Shown here: one piece after another, positions 43,870 to 52,619 of the stretch | Numbering within the stretch: the first letter of the stretch is position 1 | Layout of the letters: every line of letters begins with the position of its first letter | Source: Caulobacter sp. Root343 | GTDB taxonomy: Bacteria; Pseudomonadota; Alphaproteobacteria; Caulobacterales; Caulobacteraceae | Direction of reading: 5' to 3' | DNA length: 64,000 nucleotides | NCBI RefSeq assembly: GCF_001425745.1 | Contig: NZ_LMDF01000010.1 | Span: forward strand, 121,517-185,516 | Position numbers and translations under genes: made by a program | Notes under the pieces: model-generated | Told to the model about the DNA's origin: nothing | The model's input: the letters and a program-made list of their open reading frames with translations, nothing else | The model's database searches: none

Positions 43870-43873
43870 GCCC

Positions 43874-44749
43874 ATGCTCGACAAACGCATGACCCTCGAC
43901 GACGTCGTCGACCAGCTGCAGGACGGCATGACCATCGGCATCGGCGGCTGGGCGACCCGTCGCAAGCCCATGGCCCTGGTGCGGGCCCTGGCCCGCTCGC
44001 GCCTGAAGGACCTGACCATCGCCGCCTACGGCGGTCCCGACGTCGGCCTGCTGGCCGCCACCGGCAAGATCCGCAAGCTGATCTTCGCCTTCGTTTCGTT
44101 GGACCAGATCCCGATCGAGCCGCACTTCAAGGCCGCGCGTCAGGCGGGCCTGCCGGTCTTCGAACTGGACGAGGGCATGTTCCACTGGGGCCTGCGCGCG
44201 GCGGCCATGCGCCTGCCGTTCCTGCCGACCCGCGTGGGCATTGGCACCGACCTCGTCGACCAGCCGGAATTGAAGACGGTCAAAAGCCCGTTCGACGATG
44301 GCGAGACCCTTTTGGCCGTGCCGGCCCTGCGCCTGGACGCGGCGTTGCTGCACGTCCACCGCGCCGACCAGCAGGGGGCGACCCTGACGCTCAGCCCTGA
44401 TCCGTTCTTCGACGAGTTGATGGCCCGGGCCGCCGACAAGGTCTTCGTCACCGCCGAACAGGTCGTGCCGACCGCGCAGCTCGATATGGCGGCCAACACC
44501 CGCTTCAACCTTTTCGAGCGCGCCCTGGTGACCGGCGTGGTCGAGGCGCCGTTCGGGGCCCATCCGACCAGCGCCGCGCCCGACTACCAGCTCGATCTGG
44601 ACCACCTGAAGACCTATGCCGCCAGCGCTGCCGACGCCCAGGCCCTGGACGACTATCGCGCCGCCTTCGTCGAGGTGGACGCCAAGGCCTATCTCGCCGC
44701 CGTCGGCGGCGAGGCTCGCCTGCGCGCCCTCTCCGCTCCGGCCTACTAG
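43874..44749 (+). CDS. ipdA: IpdA, CoA-transferase-like alpha subunit (COCHEA-CoA hydrolase)
   Basis: 291 residues of the class I CoA-transferase alpha fold. IGIGGWATRRKPMALVRALARS and ELDEGMFHWGLRAAAMRLPF match the IpdA group. IpdAB hydrolytically opens the last (D/C-derived) ring of COCHEA-CoA during HIP degradation rather than moving CoA. It is directly followed by ipdB, as in Mycobacterium and Comamonas. Confidence 0.9.
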   Translation: MLDKRMTLDDVVDQLQDGMTIGIGGWATRRKPMALVRALARSRLKDLTIAAYGGPDVGLLAATGKIRKLIFAFVSLDQIPIEPHFKAARQAGLPVFELDEGMFHWGLRAAAMRLPFLPTRVGIGTDLVDQPELKTVKSPFDDGETLLAVPALRLDAALLHVHRADQQGATLTLSPDPFFDELMARAADKVFVTAEQVVPTAQLDMAANTRFNLFERALVTGVVEAPFGAHPTSAAPDYQLDLDHLKTYAASAADAQALDDYRAAFVEVDAKAYLAAVGGEARLRALSAPAY

Positions 44750-44761
44750 AGAGGTTCGCCC

Positions 44762-45550
44762 ATGTCCGACTACTCCCTGGCCGAACTGCTGATCACGGCG
44801 GCCGCGCAGGCCTGGACCAACGACGGCGAGGTCATGGCCACCGGCATCGGGGTCCTGCCCCGTCTGGGCGCGAGCCTGGCCAAGGCCACGACCAACCCGG
44901 CCCTGATGCTGACCGACGGCGAGTGCCTGTATACCGATCCGCCGACCCCGCCCGGCCGCGTCGCCGATCGTGCCCAGGCCGAGGGCTGGGCGCCCTATGA
45001 CCGCACCTTCTCCACCCTCTGGGGCGGTCGTCGCCACGCCATGGTCGGACCGGTGCAGATCGACCGCTTCGGCCAGGCCAACATCAACCTGATCGGTCCG
45101 AAGGCCGCGCCGAAGGTGGCGATGCTCGGGGTGCGCGGCTTCCCCGGCAACTCGATCCACCACCCCAACAGCTTCTTCTTCCCGGCCCATAACAGCCGCG
45201 CCTTCGTCGCCGGCGAAGTCGATTACGTCTGCATGGCCGGCTACAACCCGGCCCGCTACCTGGACGGCCGCAAGCCTGCGGGTCTGGATCTGCGGATTAT
45301 CGTCACGAACCTGGCCGTGCTCGACTTCCAGGGCCCGTTCCACGCCATCCGCGTGCGCTCGCTGCATCCTGGCGTCGGCTTCGACGAGGTGCAGGACAAC
45401 ACCGGCTTCGGTCTGGTGCGCCCCGACCACATCCCCACCACGGCTGCTCCGACCGCCGAGCAACTGGCCCTGATCGCCGCGCTCGATCCGCAAGGCGCGC
45501 GCAAGACCGCCTTCAAGGGCGACCCGCCCGGCGACCGCCGTCAGGCCTAG
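44762..45550 (+). CDS. ipdB: IpdB, CoA-transferase-like beta subunit (COCHEA-CoA hydrolase)
   Basis: 262 residues. SLAELLITAAAQAWTNDGEV, DGECLYTDPPTPPGRV and GVRGFPGNSIHHPNSFFFPA are IpdB-like; the usual beta-subunit catalytic Glu of true CoA transferases is not evident. It forms the heterotetramer with IpdA. Start lies 12 bp after ipdA with GAGAGG upstream. Confidence 0.9.
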   Translation: MSDYSLAELLITAAAQAWTNDGEVMATGIGVLPRLGASLAKATTNPALMLTDGECLYTDPPTPPGRVADRAQAEGWAPYDRTFSTLWGGRRHAMVGPVQIDRFGQANINLIGPKAAPKVAMLGVRGFPGNSIHHPNSFFFPAHNSRAFVAGEVDYVCMAGYNPARYLDGRKPAGLDLRIIVTNLAVLDFQGPFHAIRVRSLHPGVGFDEVQDNTGFGLVRPDHIPTTAAPTAEQLALIAALDPQGARKTAFKGDPPGDRRQA

Positions 45551-45561
45551 GGAGCAAAGCC

Positions 45562-46458
45562 ATGTCCGATCTCGTCGAACCCAAGACTCCGACCGCCGTC
45601 TATGAGACCGACACGCCGGTCCGCTACGAGCGCGAGGGGTCGATCGCTTGGGTGGTCATGGACCGGCCCAAGTTCAACAACGCCCAGAACTCGCAGATGA
45701 CCTACGCGCTGGACGCGGCGTTCAAGCGCGCCGTCGACGACGAGGAGGTGCGGGTCATCGTGCTGCGCGGCGAGGGCAAGCACTTCTCGGCGGGCCACGA
45801 CATCGGCACCCCGGGGCGTGACCTCCACAGCCCGTTCGACCGCAAGCTCCTGCTGGCCGACCACACCAATAAGCCGGCCGCCGAACTGCTCTATACCCGC
45901 GAGCAAGAGGTCTATCTGGGCATGTGCCGCCGGTGGCGCGACATCCCCAAACCGACCATCGCCATGGTCCAGGGCGCCTGCATTGCCGGCGGCCTGATGC
46001 TGGCGTGGGTCTGCGACCTGATCGTCGCTTCCCATGACGCCTTCTTCCAGGACCCGGTCGGCCGCATGGGCATTCCGGGCGTCGAGTATTTCGCCCACGG
46101 CTTCGAGCTGCCGCCGCGTATCGCCAAGGAATTCATCCTGCTGGGCGAGCGCATGCCCGCCGAGCGCGCCTACAACTTCGGCATGGTCAACCGCCTGGTC
46201 GATCGCGACGAGCTGGAGGTCAGCGTACGGGCCATCGCCCTGGAGCTGGCCAGCCGCCCGCGCCTGGGCAACTGGCTGACCAAGCAGGCGCTCAACCACG
46301 TCGAGGATCTACGCGGCAAGCGCACGGCGATGGACGCGGTGTTCCACATGCACCACTTCGCTCACGCCCAGAACGATCTGGTCTCGACCAACAGCCTCGG
46401 CGGCCTGGACGCCAAGTCCATGGCCGCGGCCAACAAGAGCCAGGCCGGGGAAGGCTGA
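45562..46458 (+). CDS. Enoyl-CoA hydratase family protein (long form)
   Basis: 298 residues, longer than typical crotonases (about 260). Motifs: VVMDRPKFNNAQNSQMTYAL, oxyanion-hole segments HFSAGHDIG and QGACIAGGLMLAWVCDLIVAS, and a C-terminal HHFAHAQND segment seen in the roughly 300-residue subgroup. Hydration of an unsaturated CoA ester from the propanoate side chain or opened ring is likely. It is distinct from the EchA20-like gene 1.1 kb downstream. Its stop overlaps the ipdC start. Confidence 0.82.
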   Translation: MSDLVEPKTPTAVYETDTPVRYEREGSIAWVVMDRPKFNNAQNSQMTYALDAAFKRAVDDEEVRVIVLRGEGKHFSAGHDIGTPGRDLHSPFDRKLLLADHTNKPAAELLYTREQEVYLGMCRRWRDIPKPTIAMVQGACIAGGLMLAWVCDLIVASHDAFFQDPVGRMGIPGVEYFAHGFELPPRIAKEFILLGERMPAERAYNFGMVNRLVDRDELEVSVRAIALELASRPRLGNWLTKQALNHVEDLRGKRTAMDAVFHMHHFAHAQNDLVSTNSLGGLDAKSMAAANKSQAGEG

Positions 46459-47543
46459 TGGCCGGCGATCCCTTGCGCACGGTCCTGACCGAACGGCTCG
46501 GCTGCGAGTACCCGATCATCCAGACCGCCATGGGCTGGGTGGCTGAACCGATCCTGGTGGCCGCCTCCTGCGAGGCCGGCGCCTTCGGTTTCCTGGGCGC
46601 GGCGGTGATGACCCCGGCCGAGGCGGCCGACAAGATCGCCAAGGTCCGGGCCCTGACCACGAAACCCTTCGGCGTCAACTTCCACATGTTCCAGCCCGGC
46701 GCGTCGGAGATCGTCGACACGATCATCGCCAATCGCGACCAGGTCCGCGCCGTCAGTTTCGGCCGCGGTCCCGACGCCAAGATGATCGGCCGGTTCAAGA
46801 CCGCCGGCATCCTCTGCGTACCAACCGTCGGCGCGCTCAAGCACGCCCGCAAGATGGTCGAGCTGGGCGTGGACATGGTCACCGTCCAGGGCGGTGAAGG
46901 CGGCGGGCACACCGGCTCGACCCCGACCACGGTCCTGCTGCCCCAGGTGCTCGACGCCGTCGATGTGCCCGTCATCGCCTGCGGGGGCTTCTCGAACGGC
47001 CGAGGCCTGGCCGCCGCCCTGGCCTTCGGCGCGGTCGGCATGGCCATGGGCACCCGTTTCCTGCTGACCGCCGAAAGCCCGGTGCCCGACGCCACCAAGG
47101 CCCGCTATCTCACCGCCGGCACTGACGATATCGTCCTGACCACCAAGCTCGACGGCTTGCCCCAGCGCATGGTCCGCACGCCGCTCCTGGATCGCATCGA
47201 GCGCGCCGGGCCGTTGGCCATGTGGTTGCGGGCCGCCCAGGCCGGCATGGCGATGAAGCAGCGCACCGGCGCGACCTGGGGCCAGATGCTCTCGGCCGCC
47301 AGCGAGTTGTCCAAGCAACAAGGCCTGGCCCCGGCCCTGATGGCCGCGGCCGCGCCGCATCTCATTCAGCGCGCCGTCGTCGAAGGCCGCCCCGACGAAG
47401 GGGTGATGGCCTCCGGCGTGGTCGGCGGCGCCATCACTGAAATCCCCACCTGTCGCGACCTCGTCGAGCGGATCGCTCGTGAGGCCCGGCAACGCCTGCA
47501 AAGCCTGTCGGCCACGTCCGATCAGGCCCGCCCAGCCGCCTAA
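46458..47543 (+). CDS. ipdC: IpdC, nitronate-monooxygenase-like flavin reductase of HIP degradation
   Basis: 361 residues, NMO/2-nitropropane dioxygenase-type flavin barrel: CEYPIIQTAMGWVAEPILVA, VTVQGGEGGGHTGS (flavin phosphate loop) and ACGGFSNGRGLAAALAFGA. In Mycobacterium IpdC reduces the 5-OH-HIC-CoA intermediate to allow ring opening. The position between ipdAB and echA20 supports the call; generic nitronate monooxygenase is less likely here. Confidence 0.85.
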   Translation: MAGDPLRTVLTERLGCEYPIIQTAMGWVAEPILVAASCEAGAFGFLGAAVMTPAEAADKIAKVRALTTKPFGVNFHMFQPGASEIVDTIIANRDQVRAVSFGRGPDAKMIGRFKTAGILCVPTVGALKHARKMVELGVDMVTVQGGEGGGHTGSTPTTVLLPQVLDAVDVPVIACGGFSNGRGLAAALAFGAVGMAMGTRFLLTAESPVPDATKARYLTAGTDDIVLTTKLDGLPQRMVRTPLLDRIERAGPLAMWLRAAQAGMAMKQRTGATWGQMLSAASELSKQQGLAPALMAAAAPHLIQRAVVEGRPDEGVMASGVVGGAITEIPTCRDLVERIAREARQRLQSLSATSDQARPAA

Positions 47544-47555
47544 AAGGCCCTGCTC

Positions 47556-48305
47556 ATGCCCGTCACCGTCAGCGTCACCGACAAGGTCGCCGAGATCGTC
47601 TTCGACCATCCGCCCGTCAACGCCTTCGACACCGCCCAATGGGCGGCGCTCCCGGACCTGATCACCCAGGCCGGTTCGCGCGAGGACGTGCGCTGCGTCC
47701 TGCTGCGCGCCGAGGGCCGCGGCTTCTGCGGCGGGGTCGATATCAAGGAGATGGCCGCTCATCCCGAGCGGATCGTCCAGCTCAACCGCGACAATCACCG
47801 CACCTTCCTGGCCATCCGCCATTGTCCGGTGCCGGTCGTCAGCGCCATCCACGGCTTCGCCATCGGCGGGGGCGTCAACATCGCCGGCGCCTCCGACGTG
47901 CTACTGGCCGCCGAAGGCGCCTACTTCTCGCTGCCCGAGATCGACCGCGGCGCGATGGGCGGGGCCGCGTTCATGATGCGCATGCTGCCCCTGCACAAGG
48001 TGCGCGCGGCCTTCTTCACCGGCGGCAAAGTCACCGTGGAGGAAGCCCATCGCCTGGGCGCGGTCGAGCAGGTTGTGCCGACGGCCGACCTGGCCCGCGT
48101 CGCGCGCGACTACTGCGCGGTCATCGCCAGCAAGAGCCGCACAGCCCTGGTCCTAGCCAAGCAGGCCCTCAACGGCCTGGAAGCCACCGACCCCAACCTC
48201 GGCTACCGGTTCGAGCAGGGCTTCACCCTCGAGATGTACATGCATCCCGACAGTCAGGCCGCCCGCGACGCCTTCGTCGACGGCAAGGCCGCGGCCAAGT
48301 TCTGA
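47556..48305 (+). CDS. echA20: EchA20-like ring-opening crotonase
   Basis: 249 residues. VFDHPPVNAFDTAQW, RAEGRGFCGGVDIKEMAAHP, LPEIDRGAMGGAAFMMRMLP and YRFEQGFTLEMYMHPDS follow Mycobacterium EchA20 closely (there HPPVNAL-, RAEGRGFNAGVDIKEM- and YRMEQGFTFEL-like). EchA20 hydrolytically opens ring D of the indane intermediate to give COCHEA-CoA, the substrate of IpdAB. Confidence 0.87.
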   Translation: MPVTVSVTDKVAEIVFDHPPVNAFDTAQWAALPDLITQAGSREDVRCVLLRAEGRGFCGGVDIKEMAAHPERIVQLNRDNHRTFLAIRHCPVPVVSAIHGFAIGGGVNIAGASDVLLAAEGAYFSLPEIDRGAMGGAAFMMRMLPLHKVRAAFFTGGKVTVEEAHRLGAVEQVVPTADLARVARDYCAVIASKSRTALVLAKQALNGLEATDPNLGYRFEQGFTLEMYMHPDSQAARDAFVDGKAAAKF

Positions 48306-48312
48306 GCCGACC

Positions 48313-49473
48313 ATGGACCTCTCCTACACGCCGGCCCAAGAGGCCTTCCGCGCCGAGATCCGCGACTGGCTGTCGCGCCACGTCCCGGCCGCTCCCCTGC
48401 CCTCCTTCGACGCAACCCGCGAAGGCTTCGAGGCTCACCGGGCCTGGGAGGCCACCTTGGCGGAAGGCCGCTGGGGCATGGTCACCTGGCCCGTCGAATA
48501 CGGCGGTCGGGGCGTCGACCTGATCGAATGGCTGATCTTCGAGGAAGAATACTACCGCGCCGGCGCGCCCGGGCGGGTCAATCAGAACGGCATCTTCCTG
48601 CTGGGCCCCACCCTGATGGAGTTCGGCACGCCTGAGCAGAAGGCCCGCTTCCTGCCGCCCATGGCCTCGGGCGAGGAAATCTGGGCCCAGGCCTGGTCCG
48701 AACCCCAGGCCGGCAGCGACCTGGCCGGCGTGCGAGCCACGGCAACCCGCGATGGCGATGACTACATCCTGTCGGGCCACAAGATCTGGTCCTCGCGCGC
48801 GGCCTTCGCCGACTGGGCCTTTGGCCTGTTCCGTAGCCAGGCCGGCAGCGAGCGCCACAAGGGGCTGTCGCTGATCTTCTTCAAGCTCGACACCCCCGGG
48901 GTGACGGTCAACCCGATCGCCCGTCTCGACGGCAAGGTCGGGTTCGCCGAGATCTTCCTCGACGAGGTGCGCGTGCCCGCCAGCCAGCGCCTGGGCGAGG
49001 ATGGCCAGGGCTGGTCGATCTGCATGGCTACCGCCGGTTTCGAGCGGGGCTTGATGCTGCGCAGCCCGGCCCGCTATCAGGTCGCCGCCGCCAAGCTGGT
49101 CGACCTGCTCAAGACCACTGGCCGCGCCGACGACGCCCTGGCCCTGCAGGCCGTCAGCCAGGCCTGGATGGACGCCGAGGCCTACGCCCTGTCGATCTAC
49201 GCCACCGCCAGCCGCCTGATCGCCGGCGGCGACATCGGCCCCGAGACCAGCACCAACAAGATCTTCTGGTCGGAATTGGACGTGGCCCTGCACCAGGCGG
49301 CGCTGTCGCTCTTGGGCGCCCGGGCCGAGCTGCGCCCCACCGCGCCCGACGCCGGCCCGGTCGGCGACTGGCTCGACGACTACCTCTTCGCCCTCGCCGG
49401 CCCGATCTACGCCGGGTCCAACGAGATCCAGCGCAACATCATCGCCGAGCGCCTGCTCGGCCTGCCTCGCTGA
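48313..49473 (+). CDS. Acyl-CoA dehydrogenase (FadE-type subunit)
   Basis: 386 residues with full ACAD architecture: MVTWPVEYGGRGVDLIEWL, QAWSEPQAGSDLAGVRATA (FAD-binding loop), and the C-terminal YAGSNEIQRNIIAERLLGLPR. Immediately followed by a shorter ACAD gene, the usual sign of an alpha2beta2 steroid-type dehydrogenase in which each gene gives half of the active sites. It dehydrogenates a CoA ester of the C/D-ring remnant. Confidence 0.85.
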   Translation: MDLSYTPAQEAFRAEIRDWLSRHVPAAPLPSFDATREGFEAHRAWEATLAEGRWGMVTWPVEYGGRGVDLIEWLIFEEEYYRAGAPGRVNQNGIFLLGPTLMEFGTPEQKARFLPPMASGEEIWAQAWSEPQAGSDLAGVRATATRDGDDYILSGHKIWSSRAAFADWAFGLFRSQAGSERHKGLSLIFFKLDTPGVTVNPIARLDGKVGFAEIFLDEVRVPASQRLGEDGQGWSICMATAGFERGLMLRSPARYQVAAAKLVDLLKTTGRADDALALQAVSQAWMDAEAYALSIYATASRLIAGGDIGPETSTNKIFWSELDVALHQAALSLLGARAELRPTAPDAGPVGDWLDDYLFALAGPIYAGSNEIQRNIIAERLLGLPR

Positions 49474-49480
49474 GGACGCC

Positions 49481-50536
49481 GTGGACTTCACCCTCACTCC
49501 GGAACAGATCCTGTTCGGCGAGGTCGTCGCCCAGGTGCTCGACGATCACTGCAACGGCGCGGCCCTGCGCCGCCTGATGGCGTCTGGCCAAGCGCGCGAC
49601 CCGAGCCGCTGGGGCGCGCTTTCCGACACCGGCGCGGCCGGCGTCCTGGTTGCCGAGGACCTTGGCGGCCTTGGCCTGGCCGAGATCGACTTCCTCGGCG
49701 TGGCCCAGGCCTGCGGACACGCGGGTCTGCCCGAACCGCTGGTCGAGCACGCCGGCTTGGCCACGCCGCTCCTGGCGCGAGCCGGCGGCCCTGCGGACCT
49801 TCTGGACCAGGCGCTCAGCGGACAGGCGTCCCTGGCCATCGGTCATCCGATCAATCCGTTCGTCGCCGACGCCGACACCGCTGCGGCGCTCTTGCTGGAG
49901 CATGAGGGCGAGGTTCATCTCGTCCGCGCCGATCAGGCGCAATTGATCCGCCAGGACAGCGTCGACCCCTTCCGCCGACTCTTCCGGGTCGGTTGGACGC
50001 CCTCGGCTGACACCCGCCTGCTTGTGGCGGCCGAGGGCGCATCGGCCTGGGACCAGGCGCTCGATCGCGGGGCGCTGTTCGCTGCCGCCCAGATGCTGGG
50101 CCTGGCCCAGAAATGCGTCGACCTTTCCGTGGCCTACGCCAAGGAGCGCCAGCAGTTTGGCAAGCCCATCGGGACCAACCAGGCCATCAAGCACCTGCTG
50201 GCCAACGTCCAGGTTCGGATCGAGTTTGCCCGACCGGTGCTGCAGGCTGCCGCCGCCCATGCCGGACGTGGCGACCTCCACGCCAAGGCGCGCATCTCTC
50301 ACGCCAAGCTCGCGGCCGACGCCGCCTGCGACCTGGCCGCCCGCACCGCCGTGCAGATCCACGGCGCCATGGGCTTTTCCTGGGAGGTCGACGTCCACTT
50401 CTTCCTCAAGCGCGGGCTGGCCCTCAGCCACGCCTGGGGCGGCCCCGACTTCCACCGGGCCCGCGTCACGCGCCGCATGCTGAGCGCGCCGCTCGGCCCC
50501 GACCAGACCTTCGCGCAAGGAGCCGCCCATGGCTGA
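49481..50536 (+). CDS. Acyl-CoA dehydrogenase, short partner subunit
   Basis: 351 residues, GTG start 8 bp after the preceding ACAD. It keeps the C-terminal helical bundle (YAKERQQFGKPIGTNQAIKH; RTAVQIHGAMGFSWEVDVHF), but the middle FAD-loop region is abbreviated compared with full ACADs. This fits the partner subunit of heterotetrameric steroid ACADs. Its stop overlaps the thiolase start by 8 bp. Confidence 0.82.
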   Translation: MDFTLTPEQILFGEVVAQVLDDHCNGAALRRLMASGQARDPSRWGALSDTGAAGVLVAEDLGGLGLAEIDFLGVAQACGHAGLPEPLVEHAGLATPLLARAGGPADLLDQALSGQASLAIGHPINPFVADADTAAALLLEHEGEVHLVRADQAQLIRQDSVDPFRRLFRVGWTPSADTRLLVAAEGASAWDQALDRGALFAAAQMLGLAQKCVDLSVAYAKERQQFGKPIGTNQAIKHLLANVQVRIEFARPVLQAAAAHAGRGDLHAKARISHAKLAADAACDLAARTAVQIHGAMGFSWEVDVHFFLKRGLALSHAWGGPDFHRARVTRRMLSAPLGPDQTFAQGAAHG

Positions 50537-51680
50537 GGCCTACATCATCGACGCCGTGCGCACGCCGGTCGGCCGCAAGAAAGGCTCGCTGGCCCAGTTG
50601 CATCCCGCCGACCTGGGCGCTCACGCGCTGAAAGCCCTGATGGACCGCACCCGGATTGATCCGGGCTTGGTCGAGGACGTGATCCTGGGCTGCACCGAAA
50701 CCATCGGCGGCCAGGCCGGCGATATCGCCCGCACCTGCTGGCTGACCGCGGGCCTGCCCGAGCACGTTCCGGGCGTGACGGTCGACCGCCAATGCGGCTC
50801 GGCCCAGCAGGCGGTGCATTTCGCGGCCATGGGCGTGATGAGCGGCGTGCAGGACCTGGTCGTCGCCGGTGGCGTCCAGAACCTAAACCAGATCCCGATC
50901 TCGGCGGCGATGATGGTGGGCCGGCAGTTCGGCTTTCCCGATCCCTTCTCGACCTCGCCCGGCTGGCGCGCCCGCTACGGCGACCAGGAGGTTAGCCAGT
51001 TCCGCTCGGCCGAGATGATCGCCGAGCGCTGGGAGATCTCCCGCGAAGACATGGAGAGCTTCGCCCTGGGCAGCCACCAGAAGGCCCTGGCCGCCATCGA
51101 CGCGGGTCATTTCGATGCCGAGATCGCGCCGGTCGGCGACTTCGCCCGCGATGAGACGCCCCGTCGCGACACCAGCCTGGAGCGCATGGCCACGCTAGCG
51201 CCGCTGACCGAGGGCGGCCGGGTCACGGCCGCCGTCTCCAGCCAGAACGCCGACGCCTCGGCCGCGCTGCTGATCGCCTCGGAAAGGGCGGTCAAGGCCC
51301 ACGGCCTGATACCGCGCGCTCGCATCCGCCACATGTCGGTGCGCGGCGATGATCCGGTCTGGATGCTGACCGCGCCGATCGAGGCCACCCGCCACGCCCT
51401 GGCCAAGGCGGGACTGACCCTGGCCGACATCGACCTCTTCGAGTGCAATGAAGCCTTCGCGCCCGTGGTTCTGGCCTGGATCAAGGACCTCGGCGTCGAT
51501 CCGACCAAGGTCAATGTCTGCGGCGGCGCCATCGCCCTGGGCCATCCGTTGGGCGCGACCGGCGCGCGCCTGATGACCACCCTCCTGGGCGCCCTGGAAC
51601 GCACCGGCGGCCGCCTCGGCCTGCAAACCATGTGCGAAGGCGGCGGCCAGGCCAATGTCACCATCATCGAGCGGCTCTGA
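50529..51680 (+). CDS. fadA6: Thiolase, FadA6-like
   Basis: 383 residues with catalytic Cys89 (VDRQCGS), NEAFAP, GGAIALGHPLGATGAR (His) and TMCEGGGQANVTI (second Cys). The N-terminus (MAEAYIIDAVRTPVGRKKGS) and GGQAGDIARTCWLTAGLPEH resemble FadA6 of the mycobacterial HIP cluster. It cleaves a 3-keto acyl-CoA with CoA. It lies between an ACAD pair and an SDR, i.e. within a beta-oxidation set. Confidence 0.82.
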   Translation: MAEAYIIDAVRTPVGRKKGSLAQLHPADLGAHALKALMDRTRIDPGLVEDVILGCTETIGGQAGDIARTCWLTAGLPEHVPGVTVDRQCGSAQQAVHFAAMGVMSGVQDLVVAGGVQNLNQIPISAAMMVGRQFGFPDPFSTSPGWRARYGDQEVSQFRSAEMIAERWEISREDMESFALGSHQKALAAIDAGHFDAEIAPVGDFARDETPRRDTSLERMATLAPLTEGGRVTAAVSSQNADASAALLIASERAVKAHGLIPRARIRHMSVRGDDPVWMLTAPIEATRHALAKAGLTLADIDLFECNEAFAPVVLAWIKDLGVDPTKVNVCGGAIALGHPLGATGARLMTTLLGALERTGGRLGLQTMCEGGGQANVTIIERL

Positions 51681-51681
51681 C

Positions 51682-52608
51682 ATGTCCAACACCCACACCG
51701 CCGGTCTGTGCCAGGACCGCGTCGTCATCGTCACCGGCGCGGGCACGGGCCTTGGCCGCGCCTACGCCCTCGAACTGGCCGCCCAAGGCGGCAAGGTCGT
51801 GGTCAACGACCTGGGCGTCGGCCGCCAAGGCGAAGGCGGCGAGACGGTCGGCGCGGCCCAGGGCGTCGTCGACGAGATCATCGCCGCCGGCGGCCTGGCC
51901 GTCGCCAACACCGACGACGTCGCCGACTGGGACGGCGGCCGGCGTATCGTCGAAACGGCCTTGACCGCGTTCGGCGACCTGCACGCCGTGGTCAACAACG
52001 CCGGTTTCGTTCGAGACAGGATGTTCGTCTCGGCGACGCCGGATGAGTGGGACGCGGTGCTGCGCGTACACTTGCGCGGCCACTTCTGCACCAGCCGCCA
52101 CGCGGTCGACTACTGGCGCGCCCAGCAGAAGGCCGGCGAACGGGTCGACGTGCGGATTCTCAACACCACCTCGGGCGCGGGCCTGCAGGGCAGCGTCGGC
52201 CAGAGCGCCTATTCGGCCGCCAAGGCCGGCATTGCTGGCCTGACCTTGGTCCAGGCCGCCGAACTGGCGCGCTACGGGATCACCGTCAACGCCCTGGCCC
52301 CCAACGCCCGTACGCGCATGACCGAAGGCGCCTTCGCCGAGGAGATGAACCGGCTGGAGAACGGCTTCGACATCTACGCCCCGGAGAACACCGCGCCCCT
52401 GGTCGCCTGGCTCTGCAGCGCCGCCTCGACGGCCGTGACCGGCCAGGTCTTCGAGCTGAAGGGCGGGCGTTTGTTCCTGTCCCAGGGCTGGACCGACGGC
52501 CCGGCCATCGACAAGGGCGCGCGGTGGAGCGCCGACGAGCTTGGTCCCGTCATCGAGCAGCTCGTGCAAGGCCGCGCCCCGGCCAAGCCCGTCTACGGCG
52601 CGGCCTAG
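51682..52608 (+). CDS. SDR of the HSD17B4-like group
   Basis: 308 residues from the ATG at 51682, 1 bp after the thiolase stop. TGAGTGLGRAYALELAAQGG, VVNDLGVGRQGEGG, NNAGF and YSAAKAGI with a long C-terminal tail (GGRLFLSQGWTDGPAID) mark the group of peroxisomal-multifunctional-enzyme-like SDRs (Rv3548c in Mycobacterium). It probably oxidises a 3-hydroxyacyl-CoA derived from HIP. Confidence 0.83.
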   Translation: MSNTHTAGLCQDRVVIVTGAGTGLGRAYALELAAQGGKVVVNDLGVGRQGEGGETVGAAQGVVDEIIAAGGLAVANTDDVADWDGGRRIVETALTAFGDLHAVVNNAGFVRDRMFVSATPDEWDAVLRVHLRGHFCTSRHAVDYWRAQQKAGERVDVRILNTTSGAGLQGSVGQSAYSAAKAGIAGLTLVQAAELARYGITVNALAPNARTRMTEGAFAEEMNRLENGFDIYAPENTAPLVAWLCSAASTAVTGQVFELKGGRLFLSQGWTDGPAIDKGARWSADELGPVIEQLVQGRAPAKPVYGAA

Positions 52609-52619
52609 GAGTCGCCGGC

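Noticed and set aside
43826..45493. 555-codon open frame on the minus strand opposite hsaC-ipdA-ipdB
   Set aside because: GC-rich antisense shadow: Gly/Val/Arg/Gln-biased sequence with no domain, fully opposite three well-supported genes.
46362..49497. Two long minus-strand frames opposite ipdC, echA20 and an ACAD
   Set aside because: Same third-position GC artefact; no recognisable protein features.
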